Origin: Pseudomonas sp. Ant30-3
GTDB lineage: Bacteria > Pseudomonadota > Gammaproteobacteria > Pseudomonadales > Pseudomonadaceae
NCBI RefSeq assembly: GCF_000690905.1
Contig: NZ_JMCL01000098.1
Location: 1-55,148, forward strand
Direction of reading: 5' to 3'
Length of the DNA stretch: 55,148 bases
Every line of letters starts with the position of its first letter. The stretch's first letter is position 1. Under the pieces are notes generated by a model. It made no database searches, was not told the origin of the DNA, and was given only the letters and a program-made list of their open reading frames with translations. Shown piece by piece: positions 28,013 to 36,550 of this stretch. Made by a program: the position numbers and the translations under genes.

Positions 28013-28867
28013 TCAGGCGTGCAACGTTTCTGCCGCATACAAGGTGTTTTCCAGCAGGCAGGCGCGGGTCATCGGGCCAACGCCCCCAGGTACCGGCGTG
28101 ATCCAGCCGGCGCGGGGCAGGGCGGTTTCGTAAATCACATCGCCGACCAGCTTGCCATCGTCCTGACGGTTGATGCCCACGTCGATCACGATCGCGCCTT
28201 CCTTGATCCACTCACCTTTGACCAGGCCTGGTTTACCGGCCGCTACCACTACCAGATCGGCGCGGCCGACGTGGCCGGCAAGATCTTTGGTGAAGCGATG
28301 CGTGACCGTGACGGTGCAGCCTGCGAGCAGCAATTCCATCGCCATCGGCCGGCCGACAATGTTAGAGGCGCCAACGACCACTGCATCCATCCCGTAGAGA
28401 TCGGCGCCGGTGCTTTCCAGCAAGGTCATGATGCCTTTCGGCGTGCATGGGCGCAGCAGCGGAATACGCTGGGCCAGCCGGCCGACGTTATAAGGGTGGA
28501 AACCGTCGACGTCCTTGTCCGGGCGAATGCGCTCGAGCAATCTGGACGCATCGAGATGCTCGGGCAGAGGCAGTTGAAGCAGGATGCCGTCGATTGCCGG
28601 GTCATCATTGAGTCGATCGATCAGATCGGTCAGCGCTTGCTGAGTGGTTTCGGAAGGCAGGTCGTAGGCTTGCGACAGGAAGCCGACCTCTTCACAGTCT
28701 TTACGCTTGTGCGAGACATAAACCTGAGAGGCAGGATCGCTGCCGACCAGGATCACCGCGAGACCGGGAGTGCGCAGGCCTTGCTGACGACGCTCGGTGA
28801 CGCGTTTGGCGATCTGCTGGCGCAGGCTGGCGGCGATCGATTTGCCGTCGATTAGTTGTGCAGTCAT
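28013..28867 (-). CDS. folD: FolD, methylene-THF dehydrogenase/cyclohydrolase
   Basis: 284 residues. Bifunctional enzyme interconverting 5,10-methylene-, methenyl- and 10-formyl-tetrahydrofolate in the cytosol. Motifs YVSHKRKDCEEVG with the catalytic Lys (about 50-62), LLQLPLPEHLD, DVDGFHPYNVGRL and nucleotide site VVVGASNIVGRPMA. The typical PGGVGPMTRACLLENT lies near the C-terminus. Commonly located upstream of this tRNA-tig block in Pseudomonas. Confidence 0.97.
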   Translation of the reverse strand: MTAQLIDGKSIAASLRQQIAKRVTERRQQGLRTPGLAVILVGSDPASQVYVSHKRKDCEEVGFLSQAYDLPSETTQQALTDLIDRLNDDPAIDGILLQLPLPEHLDASRLLERIRPDKDVDGFHPYNVGRLAQRIPLLRPCTPKGIMTLLESTGADLYGMDAVVVGASNIVGRPMAMELLLAGCTVTVTHRFTKDLAGHVGRADLVVVAAGKPGLVKGEWIKEGAIVIDVGINRQDDGKLVGDVIYETALPRAGWITPVPGGVGPMTRACLLENTLYAAETLHA

Positions 28868-28998
28868 TGCGCGTGATTAACCATCGAGAGGGGGAAAAAA
28901 GAGAACGCATTCTCGCATGCCATGCGATGAGGGCAAAGGCGCTTGGTCTGCAAATTCCTCTAACCCCTTTAATTAAATGAATTTTTTTTAAAAAAGAG

Positions 28999-29025
28999 TT
29001 GACGACCCTCAGGGCCGCCTATAAC
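28999..29025 (+). promoter_or_regulatory. Probable sigma-70 promoter of the tRNA operon
   Basis: TTGACG, 15 bases, TATAAC with a GC-rich spacer, after an A/T-rich block (28972-28996) that could act as an UP element. The 121 bases to the first tRNA hold no ORF. The short spacer lowers the confidence. Confidence 0.5.
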
Positions 29026-29146
29026 ATTCGTCGCACTTGTCGGGCACAGCCTAGCACTGGTTAAGAAGGTCGAGCAGAGTTGAGGTTTAATTCGGTTAGA
29101 CTGAAAGCACTTAGTTTGTAATCGTCCAAGAATACAGATTAACAAG

Positions 29147-29223
29147 GCGCCCGTAGCTCAGCTGGATAGAGCATCCGCCTTCTAAGCGGATGGTCGCAGG
29201 TTCGAGTCCTGCCGGGTGCGCCA
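29147..29223 (+). tRNA. tRNA-Arg (anticodon TCT)
   Basis: 77 nt. Acceptor GCGCCCG pairs with CGGGTGC, T-arm GGTTCGAGTCC, anticodon loop CTTCTAA gives TCT (reads AGA). CCA is encoded. Confidence 0.96.
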
Positions 29224-29262
29224 TTAGGCAGCTTTGGCACAAGTAAGGCAACACGGCATTAT

Positions 29263-29339
29263 GGTGGGCGTAGCTCAGTTGGTAGAGCACGGGATTGTGA
29301 CTCCCGTTGTCGAGGGTTCGATCCCCTTCGTCCACCCCA
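29263..29339 (+). tRNA. tRNA-His (anticodon GTG)
   Basis: 77 nt, including the extra 5' G that pairs with C73, the histidine identity mark. Anticodon loop TTGTGAC gives GTG. CCA is encoded. Confidence 0.96.
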
Positions 29340-29347
29340 TATTTAGA

Positions 29348-29384
29348 AAAGGCGCCAGATTAACAGTCTGGCGCCTTTGCTTTA
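29348..29384 (+). terminator. Hairpin between tRNA-His and tRNA-Leu
   Basis: AAAGGCGCCAGA, seven bases, TCTGGCGCCTTT, then TGCTTT. Twelve pairs. May end most transcripts before tRNA-Leu, or be a processing stem. Confidence 0.8.
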
Positions 29385-29394
29385 AAAGCTTGAT

Positions 29395-29479
29395 GCGGAT
29401 GTGGTGGAATTGGTAGACACACTGGATTTAGGTTCCAGCGCCGCAAGGTGTGAGAGTTCGAGTCTCTCCGTCCGCACCA
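29395..29479 (+). tRNA. tRNA-Leu (anticodon TAG)
   Basis: 85 nt, class II with a long variable arm. Acceptor GCGGATG/CGTCCGC, loop TTTAGGT gives TAG. CCA is encoded. Confidence 0.95.
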
Positions 29480-29506
29480 TTACAAACAGCTATTTAATAG
29501 CAGAGA

Positions 29507-29545
29507 ACGGCGCAGCACCTGAAAAGGGCTGCGCCGTTTTTGTTT
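29507..29545 (+). terminator. Terminator after tRNA-Leu
   Basis: ACGGCGCAGC, 11-base loop, GCTGCGCCGT then TTTTGTTTT. The following stretch to 29900 (about 355 bases) holds no ORF I can support, only the tig leader with a weak promoter GTGACT, 17 bases, TAGAAT at 29811-29839. Confidence 0.92.
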
Positions 29546-29900
29546 TATAAGTCGGAATTTCCAAAGCGACCGCAGATTTTGGGTCGAAAAGATGGATCGG
29601 TGAGTCGCAGATGTGTTTCTCGATGATGCCGATTTGTCCGTCGGTCCCCTCGCGGGGTCGGCTGTCAGGGAGAGATTGCCGAAGTCTTCTGTATATAGAA
29701 GGATGGATGCAGAGCCCTGGCTTGAAGGCTGTATTTGCTAACAGGGCGAGGCACAACCGTTTGTCCCCGCCTATAAATTGCCTGCTGCGTTTTTACCCGT
29801 TTTCAGTAGGGTGACTTCTTGAGTTTGACCCACTAGAATGCATGCCCTTGATTCTGGGGTCGGAAACGGCCGGCTAACGTCTGTGCAACGAGGAATATCC

Positions 29901-31211
29901 ATGCAAGTTTCTGTTGAAAATACTTCTGCTCTTGAGCGCCGCATGAGCATCACCGTGCCGGCTGAGCGCATCGAGACTCAGGTCAACAAGCGTCTGCAGC
30001 AGACTGCCCAAAAGGCCAAGATTGCTGGCTTCCGTCCAGGCAAAGTGCCAATGAGCGAAATCAAGCGTCGTTTCGGTGCTGATGCGCGTCAGGAAGCTGT
30101 CGGCGATGTGATCCAGTCTTCGTTCTACGAAGCGGTTGTCGAGCAGAAGCTGAACCCGGCTGGCGCTCCTTCCATCGAGCCGAAGTCCCTGGAAGCTGGC
30201 AAAGACCTGGAATACGTTGCAGTTTTCGAAGTGTTCCCTGAGTTCACCGTTGCTGGTTTCGAAGGTATTGCCGTTGAGCGCCTGAGCGCTGACGTAGCGG
30301 ATGCCGATCTGGACAAGATGCTGGACGTGCTGCGCAAGCAGAACACCCGTTTTGAAGAGACTGATCGCGCTGCCCAGAACGAAGACCAACTGAACATCGA
30401 TTTCGTTGGCAAGGTAGACGGTGAAGTGTTCGCTGGTGGTTCCGCCAAGGGTACTCAGCTGGTGCTGGGTTCCGGCCGCATGATCCCGGGCTTCGAAGAC
30501 GGTCTGGTTGGCGCTAAAGCCGGCGAAGAGCGTGTTTTGAACCTGACCTTCCCAGAGGACTATCAGAACCTCGACCTGGCAGGTAAAACTGCCGAGTTCA
30601 CCGTGACCGTGAACACTGTTTCCGAGCCAAAACTGCCTGAGCTGAACGAAGAGTTCTTCGCCCAGTTCGGTATCAAGGAAACCGGTCTGGAAGGTTTCCG
30701 CGCCGAAGTGCGCAAGAACATGGAGCGTGAGCTGCGTCAGGCGATCAAATCCAAGGTCAAGAATCAGGTAATGGACGGTCTGCTGGCCACCAACCCGATC
30801 GAAGTGCCTAAGGCGCTGCTGTCCAACGAAGTTGACCGTCTGCGCGTGCAGGCTGTTCAGCAGTTCGGTGGCAACATCAAACCTGATCAACTGCCGGCCG
30901 AGCTGTTCGAAGAACAAGCCAAGCGTCGCGTTGTACTCGGTCTGATCGTGGCTGAAGTGGTCAAGCAATTCGACCTGAAGCCGGACGACGCCCGCGTTCG
31001 CGAAATGATTCAGGAAATGGCTTCGGCCTACCAGGAACCAGAGCAGGTTGTGTCCTGGTACTACAAAAATGACCAACAGTTGAACGAGGTTCGTTCGGTT
31101 GTGCTGGAAGAACAAGTTGTGGATACTGTTCTGCAGAAAGCTAGCGTGACCGACAAATCGGTCTCTTACGAAGAAGCAGTCAAGCCGGTAGAAGCTCCAC
31201 AAGCCGACTGA
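29901..31211 (+). CDS. tig: Trigger factor, ribosome-associated chaperone and prolyl isomerase
   Basis: 436 residues. Ribosome-binding domain with GFRPGKVP (about 44-51), FKBP-like domain (about 160-245: FVGKVDGEVFAGGSAKG, LVLGSGRMIPGFEDGLVG) and C-terminal helical arms. The ATG at 29901 has GAGGA upstream; the longer frame to 29838 would overlap its promoter. Binds ribosomal protein L23 at the exit tunnel. First of the conserved tig-clpP-clpX-lon-hupB-ppiD block. Confidence 0.97.
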   Translation: MQVSVENTSALERRMSITVPAERIETQVNKRLQQTAQKAKIAGFRPGKVPMSEIKRRFGADARQEAVGDVIQSSFYEAVVEQKLNPAGAPSIEPKSLEAGKDLEYVAVFEVFPEFTVAGFEGIAVERLSADVADADLDKMLDVLRKQNTRFEETDRAAQNEDQLNIDFVGKVDGEVFAGGSAKGTQLVLGSGRMIPGFEDGLVGAKAGEERVLNLTFPEDYQNLDLAGKTAEFTVTVNTVSEPKLPELNEEFFAQFGIKETGLEGFRAEVRKNMERELRQAIKSKVKNQVMDGLLATNPIEVPKALLSNEVDRLRVQAVQQFGGNIKPDQLPAELFEEQAKRRVVLGLIVAEVVKQFDLKPDDARVREMIQEMASAYQEPEQVVSWYYKNDQQLNEVRSVVLEEQVVDTVLQKASVTDKSVSYEEAVKPVEAPQAD

Positions 31212-31239
31212 TCGTTTTTGCGGTAAGAAGCACACACCA

Positions 31240-31263
31240 TAAGCCAGCCTTCGAGCTGGCTTA
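31240..31263 (+). other. tig-clpP intergenic stem-loop
   Basis: TAAGCCAGC, TTCGA-type loop, GCTGGCTTA. No T-run; probably a partial attenuator or transcript-stabilising stem between co-directional genes. Confidence 0.6.
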
Positions 31264-31304
31264 TGTGTATTCAAGACATAACTATTTGGGAGTGACTGCA
31301 GAGC

Positions 31305-31940
31305 ATGTTCCGTAATTCGTATATTCAGCAGAACTCTGATATCCAGGCCGCTGGCGGCCTGGTCCCGATGGTTGTCGAGCAGTCTGCTCGTGGCGAGCGC
31401 GCCTATGACATCTACTCCCGTCTACTCAAGGAGCGGGTGATCTTTCTGGTTGGTCCGGTAGAGGACTACATGGCCAACCTGATCTGTGCGCAATTGCTGT
31501 TCCTTGAAGCGGAAAACCCGGACAAGGACATCCATCTCTATATCAACTCCCCGGGCGGTTCGGTGACGGCAGGCATGTCGATCTATGACACCATGCAGTT
31601 CATCAAACCCAACGTCTCGACCACCTGTATTGGTCAAGCGTGCAGCATGGGCGCGTTTCTCCTGACCGCCGGTGCCACGGGCAAGCGTTACTGCCTGCCT
31701 AACTCTCGCGTGATGATTCACCAGCCACTGGGCGGTTTCCAGGGCCAGGCTTCGGATATCGAAATCCATGCCAAGGAAATCCTCTTCATTCGTGAGCGGC
31801 TCAACACGCTGATGGCCAAACACAGCGGGCACACGCTTGAAGAAATCGAGCGTGATACCAACCGCGATAACTTTATGAGTGCAGAAGCCGCGCGTGAGTA
31901 CGGCCTGATCGATGAAGTGATCACCCAGCGCCCAGCTTAA
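31305..31940 (+). CDS. clpP: ClpP, ATP-dependent protease proteolytic subunit
   Basis: 211 residues. Catalytic triad in place: Ser in GQACSMGAFLL, His in RVMIHQPLGG and Asp in ERDTNRDNFMSAEAA. Forms the tetradecameric barrel that works with ClpX and ClpA. Upstream of clpX by 112 bases, with a GC-rich hairpin between. Confidence 0.98.
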   Translation: MFRNSYIQQNSDIQAAGGLVPMVVEQSARGERAYDIYSRLLKERVIFLVGPVEDYMANLICAQLLFLEAENPDKDIHLYINSPGGSVTAGMSIYDTMQFIKPNVSTTCIGQACSMGAFLLTAGATGKRYCLPNSRVMIHQPLGGFQGQASDIEIHAKEILFIRERLNTLMAKHSGHTLEEIERDTNRDNFMSAEAAREYGLIDEVITQRPA

Positions 31941-31984
31941 AATACACAGCTCAAAATAGGCTTGGTCGGCTGGTCTGATCACCG

Positions 31985-32004
31985 GCGGGCTTGAAAAAGC
32001 CCGC
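31985..32004 (+). other. clpP-clpX intergenic hairpin
   Basis: GCGGGCTT, loop GAAA, AAGCCCGC. Strong stem with a tetraloop but no T-run, so it may stabilise the clpP mRNA end or attenuate clpX. Confidence 0.6.
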
Positions 32005-32052
32005 AAGAGCCTTCATCTTGTGTTGCAAGCCTATCGGATTTGGATCGAACGA

Positions 32053-33336
32053 ATGACTGACACCCGCAACGGCGAGGACAACGGCAAGCTGCTCTATTGC
32101 TCCTTCTGTGGCAAAAGCCAGCATGAAGTGCGTAAGTTGATTGCCGGCCCCTCGGTGTTTATCTGCGACGAGTGCGTCGACCTGTGCAATGACATCATCC
32201 GTGAGGAGGTGCAGGAAGCCCAGGCCGAGAGCAGCGCGCATAAATTGCCTTCGCCTAAAGAAATCAGCGGCATCCTTGATCAATATGTGATTGGTCAGGA
32301 GCGTGCAAAAAAAGTTCTCGCCGTAGCGGTCTACAACCACTACAAGCGCCTGAACCAGCGTGACAAAAAGAATGACGACGTCGAGCTCGGCAAAAGCAAC
32401 ATCTTGCTGATCGGCCCTACCGGCTCGGGTAAAACCCTGCTGGCCGAGACGTTGGCTCGCTTGCTGAATGTTCCTTTCACCATCGCCGACGCAACCACCC
32501 TCACTGAGGCCGGTTATGTAGGTGAAGATGTCGAGAACATCATTCAGAAGCTGTTGCAGAAGTGCGATTACGACGTGGAAAAGGCCCAGATGGGCATTGT
32601 CTACATCGATGAAATCGACAAGATTTCGCGCAAGTCTGACAACCCTTCGATTACCCGGGACGTTTCCGGTGAAGGCGTGCAGCAGGCTTTGCTCAAGTTG
32701 ATCGAAGGCACGGTCGCTTCCGTTCCGCCGCAAGGTGGCCGCAAGCATCCGCAGCAGGAATTCCTGCAGGTCGACACCCGTAACATCCTGTTCATTTGCG
32801 GCGGTGCATTCTCTGGTCTGGAAAAGGTTATCCAAAACCGTTCCACCAAAGGCGGCATCGGTTTCAACGCAGAAGTGCGCAGCAAGGAAGAAGGCAAGAA
32901 AGTTGGCGAATCACTGCGTGAAGTCGAGCCTGACGATTTGGTCAAGTTCGGTTTGATCCCGGAGTTCGTTGGCCGTCTGCCAGTACTTGCGACGTTGGAC
33001 GAGCTGGACGAGGCTGCATTGATGCAGATCCTGACCGAGCCGAAAAATGCTCTGACCAAACAGTATGCCAAGCTGTTCGAGATGGAAGGCGTAGACCTGG
33101 AATTCCGGGCCGACGCACTCAAATCGGTCGCCAAGCGTGCCCTGGAACGTAAAACCGGTGCCCGTGGACTGCGCTCGATTCTCGAAGGTGTATTGCTCGA
33201 CACCATGTACGAAATTCCCTCGCAGTCCGAGGTGAGTAAAGTGGTGATCGATGAAAGCGTTATAGAAGGCAAGTCCAAGCCACTGTATATCTATGAAAAC
33301 AGTGAGCCGGCTGCCAAGGCTGCACCAGACGCTTAA
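32053..33336 (+). CDS. clpX: ClpX, AAA+ unfoldase of ClpXP
   Basis: 427 residues. N-terminal zinc-binding domain (CSFCGKS, CDECVDLC), Walker A GPTGSGKT (about 120), Walker B IVYIDEIDKI, sensor and RKSDNPSITRDVSGEGVQQALLKL segments. Start ATG 32053 (MTDTRNGED) fits the family; the frame extends to 32020 without support. Unfolds substrates into ClpP. Confidence 0.98.
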   Translation: MTDTRNGEDNGKLLYCSFCGKSQHEVRKLIAGPSVFICDECVDLCNDIIREEVQEAQAESSAHKLPSPKEISGILDQYVIGQERAKKVLAVAVYNHYKRLNQRDKKNDDVELGKSNILLIGPTGSGKTLLAETLARLLNVPFTIADATTLTEAGYVGEDVENIIQKLLQKCDYDVEKAQMGIVYIDEIDKISRKSDNPSITRDVSGEGVQQALLKLIEGTVASVPPQGGRKHPQQEFLQVDTRNILFICGGAFSGLEKVIQNRSTKGGIGFNAEVRSKEEGKKVGESLREVEPDDLVKFGLIPEFVGRLPVLATLDELDEAALMQILTEPKNALTKQYAKLFEMEGVDLEFRADALKSVAKRALERKTGARGLRSILEGVLLDTMYEIPSQSEVSKVVIDESVIEGKSKPLYIYENSEPAAKAAPDA

Positions 33337-33356
33337 GCGTCATGCAGCTGGAATAA

Positions 33357-33387
33357 AGAAGGGGCCTTCGGGCCCCTTTGCTTTTAA
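33357..33387 (+). terminator. Terminator after clpX
   Basis: AAGGGGCC, TTCG, GGCCCCTT then TGCTTTT. Confidence 0.92.
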
Positions 33388-33411
33388 AGCAGTTTTTGCG
33401 CCCGCTTTGAG

Positions 33412-33440
33412 CTTGTTTTTTTTGAGAGCAGCCCCCATCT
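33412..33440 (+). promoter_or_regulatory. Heat-shock sigma-32-like promoter of lon
   Basis: CTTGTTT, 14 bases, CCCCATCT. The -10 part matches the sigma-32 consensus CCCCATnT fully and the -35 part matches CTTGAAA in its first four bases. It lies 58 bases before the lon start, behind the clpX terminator, so lon has its own heat-inducible promoter. Confidence 0.65.
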
Positions 33441-33498
33441 TGGTTTCAAGTTTACTCCCATCTGTTTACGGCCTTATGGCCGCCGTAGAGGCGAAATC

Positions 33499-35895
33499 AT
33501 GAAGACAACCATCGAATTGCCTCTCCTGCCATTGCGCGACGTCGTGGTTTATCCGCACATGGTTATCCCGCTGTTCGTGGGGCGCGAGAAATCCATCGAA
33601 GCCCTCGAGGCAGCGATGACGGGCGATAAGCAGATATTGCTGATTGCTCAGAGAAACCCGGCCGACGACGATCCCGGTGAAGACGCGCTTTATCGCGTGG
33701 GTACGATTGCCACTGTCCTGCAACTGCTCAAATTGCCAGACGGCACGGTCAAGGTGCTGGTCGAAGGTGAGCAGCGGGGCGCCGTCGAGCGCTTCAGCGA
33801 AGTGGACGGCCACTGCCGCGCAGAAGTTTCCCTGATCGATGAAGTCGACGCGCCGGAGCGCGAGTCGGAAGTGTTCGTGCGCAGCCTGCTGTCGCAGTTT
33901 GAACAATATGTGCAGCTTGGCAAGAAAGTTCCGGCTGAAGTTCTGTCGTCGCTCAACAGCATCGACGAGCCGGGCCGTTTGGTTGACACCATGGCCGCGC
34001 ACATGGCGTTGAAAATCGAACAGAAGCAGGAAATCCTCGAAATCATTGATTTGTCCGCCCGCGTCGAGCATGTCCTGGCGTTGCTGGATGGCGAGATCGA
34101 TTTGTTGCAAGTCGAAAAACGAATTCGCGGTCGTGTCAAAAAACAAATGGAGCGCAGCCAGCGCGAGTACTACCTGAATGAGCAGATGAAGGCCATTCAG
34201 AAAGAGCTCGGTGACAGCGACGAAGGCCATAACGAAATCGAAGAGCTGAAAAAGCGCATCGATGCCGCCGGTCTGCCCAAGGACGCTCTGGCCAAAGCCC
34301 AGGGCGAGCTGAACAAGCTCAAGCAAATGTCGCCAATGTCCGCAGAAGCGACGGTGGTGCGGTCGTACATCGACTGGCTGGTGCAGGTGCCGTGGAAAGC
34401 CCAGAGTAAAGTGCGTCTGGACCTCGCCCGTGCCGAAGACATTCTCGATGCCGACCATTACGGTCTGGAAGAAGTCAAAGAACGGATCCTCGAATACCTC
34501 GCCGTGCAAAAGCGTGTGAAGAAAATTCGTGGTCCGGTGTTGTGCCTGGTTGGTCCTCCAGGCGTGGGTAAAACCTCGCTGGCGGAATCGATTGCTCATG
34601 CCACCAACCGTAAATTCGTGCGCATGGCCTTGGGCGGTGTGCGCGATGAAGCGGAAATTCGTGGCCATCGCCGGACTTATATCGGTTCGATGCCAGGAAG
34701 ATTGATTCAAAAGATGACCAAAGTGGGCGTTCGCAACCCGCTGTTCCTGCTCGATGAAATCGACAAAATGGGCAGCGACATGCGTGGCGATCCGGCGTCA
34801 GCGTTGCTGGAAGTGCTCGACCCCGAGCAGAATCACAACTTCAACGATCACTACCTGGAAGTCGACTACGATCTGTCCGATGTGATGTTTCTCTGCACCT
34901 CGAACTCGATGAACATCCCGCCGGCACTGCTGGACAGGATGGAAGTGATTCGTCTGCCGGGTTACACCGAAGACGAGAAGATCAACATCGCCGTCAAATA
35001 CCTTTCGCCAAAGCAGATTACCGCCAACGGCCTGAAGAAGGGCGAGCTGGAATTCGACGCTGAGGCGATCCGCGACATCATCCGTTACTACACTCGCGAG
35101 GCCGGTGTGCGCGGGCTTGAGCGCCAGATTGCCAAGGTCTGCCGCAAGGCCGTCAAAGAGCATGCGCTGGAAAAACGCTTCTCGGTGAAAGTCACTGCGG
35201 ACATGCTGGAACACTTCCTCGGCGTGCGTAAATTCCGTTATGGCCTGGCTGAATCGCAGGACCAGATTGGTCAGGTAACTGGCTTGGCATGGACTCAAGT
35301 CGGCGGCGAATTACTGACCATCGAGGCGGCAGTTGTGCCGGGCAAAGGTCAGTTGATCAAGACTGGCTCGCTGGGCGACGTGATGGTCGAGTCCATTACC
35401 GCCGCACTCACCGTTGTGCGCAGCCGGGCGAAAAGCCTGGGCATCCCTCTGGACTTCCACGAGAAGCGCGACACGCACATCCATATGCCGGAAGGGGCTA
35501 CCCCGAAGGACGGCCCTAGCGCCGGCGTGGGCATGTGCACGGCGCTGGTATCGGCCCTTACCGGCATTCCGGTGCGCGCTGATGTCGCCATGACCGGCGA
35601 AATCACTCTGCGTGGTCAGGTCCTGGCCATTGGCGGTCTGAAAGAGAAACTGCTCGCGGCTCACCGTGGTGGCATCAAGACTGTGATCATTCCTGAGGAG
35701 AACGTGCGCGATTTGAAGGAAATTCCTGACAACATCAAGCAGGATCTTCAGATCAAACCGGTTAAATGGATTGACGAGGTCCTGCAAATTGCGCTGCAAT
35801 ACGCGCCGGAGCCCCTTCCTGATGTGGCCCCGGAGATCGTCGCAAAGGATGAAAAACGCGAGTCTGACTCTAAGGAAAGAATTAGCACGCATTAA
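33499..35895 (+). CDS. lon: Lon ATP-dependent protease
   Basis: 798 residues. N-terminal substrate domain (LPLLPLRDVVVYPHMVIPLFVGR), coiled coil (about 185-290), AAA+ with Walker A GPPGVGKTS (about 354) and Walker B LFLLDEIDKM, protease domain with Ser-Lys dyad: PKDGPSAGVGM (Ser near 676) and the following Lys (LKEKLLAA, near 719). Degrades misfolded and regulatory proteins in the cytosol. Confidence 0.98.
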   Translation: MKTTIELPLLPLRDVVVYPHMVIPLFVGREKSIEALEAAMTGDKQILLIAQRNPADDDPGEDALYRVGTIATVLQLLKLPDGTVKVLVEGEQRGAVERFSEVDGHCRAEVSLIDEVDAPERESEVFVRSLLSQFEQYVQLGKKVPAEVLSSLNSIDEPGRLVDTMAAHMALKIEQKQEILEIIDLSARVEHVLALLDGEIDLLQVEKRIRGRVKKQMERSQREYYLNEQMKAIQKELGDSDEGHNEIEELKKRIDAAGLPKDALAKAQGELNKLKQMSPMSAEATVVRSYIDWLVQVPWKAQSKVRLDLARAEDILDADHYGLEEVKERILEYLAVQKRVKKIRGPVLCLVGPPGVGKTSLAESIAHATNRKFVRMALGGVRDEAEIRGHRRTYIGSMPGRLIQKMTKVGVRNPLFLLDEIDKMGSDMRGDPASALLEVLDPEQNHNFNDHYLEVDYDLSDVMFLCTSNSMNIPPALLDRMEVIRLPGYTEDEKINIAVKYLSPKQITANGLKKGELEFDAEAIRDIIRYYTREAGVRGLERQIAKVCRKAVKEHALEKRFSVKVTADMLEHFLGVRKFRYGLAESQDQIGQVTGLAWTQVGGELLTIEAAVVPGKGQLIKTGSLGDVMVESITAALTVVRSRAKSLGIPLDFHEKRDTHIHMPEGATPKDGPSAGVGMCTALVSALTGIPVRADVAMTGEITLRGQVLAIGGLKEKLLAAHRGGIKTVIIPEENVRDLKEIPDNIKQDLQIKPVKWIDEVLQIALQYAPEPLPDVAPEIVAKDEKRESDSKERISTH

Positions 35896-35918
35896 TACGC
35901 ATTTGCCTGAGGGGCTTG

Positions 35919-35947
35919 TTGACAGCTTTTTGGAGCCCTTGTTATAA
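35919..35947 (+). promoter_or_regulatory. Sigma-70 promoter of hupB
   Basis: TTGACA, 17 bases, TTATAA. Near-consensus, 97 bases upstream of the hupB start. Confidence 0.8.
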
Positions 35948-36043
35948 AGCGGCTCTTAAGTGTCTGTAGGCCATTCAGCACTCGTTTTTGCTTTCACCAA
36001 AAAACTTAGAATCATACTCAAAATAGATATAAGGGGACTTAGA

Positions 36044-36316
36044 GTGAACAAGTCGGAACTGATTGATGCTATCGCTGCATCCGCTGATATCCCGAAAGCT
36101 GCTGCTGGCCGTGCGCTGGACGCTGTAATCGAATCCGTTACTGGTGCTCTGAAGGCCGGTGATTCCGTTGTTCTGGTCGGTTTCGGTACTTTCTCCGTGA
36201 CTGATCGTCCAGCTCGCATCGGTCGCAACCCACAGACCGGTAAGACTCTGGAAATCGCAGCTGCTAAAAAACCAGGCTTCAAAGCCGGTAAAGCACTGAA
36301 AGAAGCTGTCAACTAA
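36044..36316 (+). CDS. hupB: HU-beta, nucleoid protein
   Basis: 90 residues from GTG 36044, with AAGGGG upstream; the track of in-frame codons further upstream crosses the promoter. Begins MNKSELIDAIA and has the DNA-binding arm VGFGTFSVTDRPARIGRNPQTGK. Ends EAVN. Dimeric, DNA-bending, cytosolic. Confidence 0.97.
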   Translation: MNKSELIDAIAASADIPKAAAGRALDAVIESVTGALKAGDSVVLVGFGTFSVTDRPARIGRNPQTGKTLEIAAAKKPGFKAGKALKEAVN

Positions 36317-36370
36317 GTCAGATTCAGGTTTTTTGCCTATCCGGGTCGGGGTCATACCTGACCTGGCAGC

Positions 36371-36448
36371 GGAGCGGTAGTTCAGTCGGCGAGTCGCCGG
36401 TCCGAGACACCGGGGGTCGCACGTTCGAACCCTTGGTCCGCTCCGCCA
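36371..36448 (+). pseudogene. Degenerate tRNA-Asp-like element between hupB and ppiD
   Basis: 78 nt. The acceptor stem is perfect (GGAGCGG/CCGCTCC), followed by G73 and an encoded CCA, and the first 20 bases equal bacterial tRNA-Asp. The D-stem is broken (GTTC faces GTCG, one base short), and the T-stem is broken and two bases too long (GCACG faces CCTTGGT). The anticodon stem is intact as CCGGT/ACCGG, a paired change from the tRNA-Asp stem CCGGC/GCCGG. The loop CCGAGAC gives GAG and lacks U33. It is followed after 8 bases by a strong terminator. Either a decayed tRNA-Asp gene or a tRNA-like RNA with another role; no normal tRNA could be made. Confidence 0.75.
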
Positions 36449-36456
36449 GTTACGAG

Positions 36457-36486
36457 AAGGCGCATCCTCGGATGCGCCTTTCTTCT
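36457..36486 (+). terminator. Terminator after the tRNA-like element
   Basis: AAGGCGCATCC, two bases, GGATGCGCCTT then TCTTCT. Eleven possible pairs. Ends hupB or tRNA-like transcripts before ppiD. Confidence 0.9.
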
Positions 36487-36550
36487 ATCCGGATTCTACC
36501 CACGCTCCACGGTTGCCTAATTTTGAAGTTCAACCGTTTCTGGGGGACGC

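Noticed and set aside
28868..29900. Integrated island at the tRNA cluster
   Set aside because: No integrase, direct repeat of a tRNA 3' end or compositional break; the folD-tRNA-tig order is the usual core arrangement.
29874..31274. 466-codon minus-strand frame antisense to tig
   Set aside because: High GC at third positions keeps the frame open; there are no domains, and tig is clearly the gene. The same holds for long frames antisense to lon (33466-34710), ppiD (36803-38221) and fadH (42251-43459).
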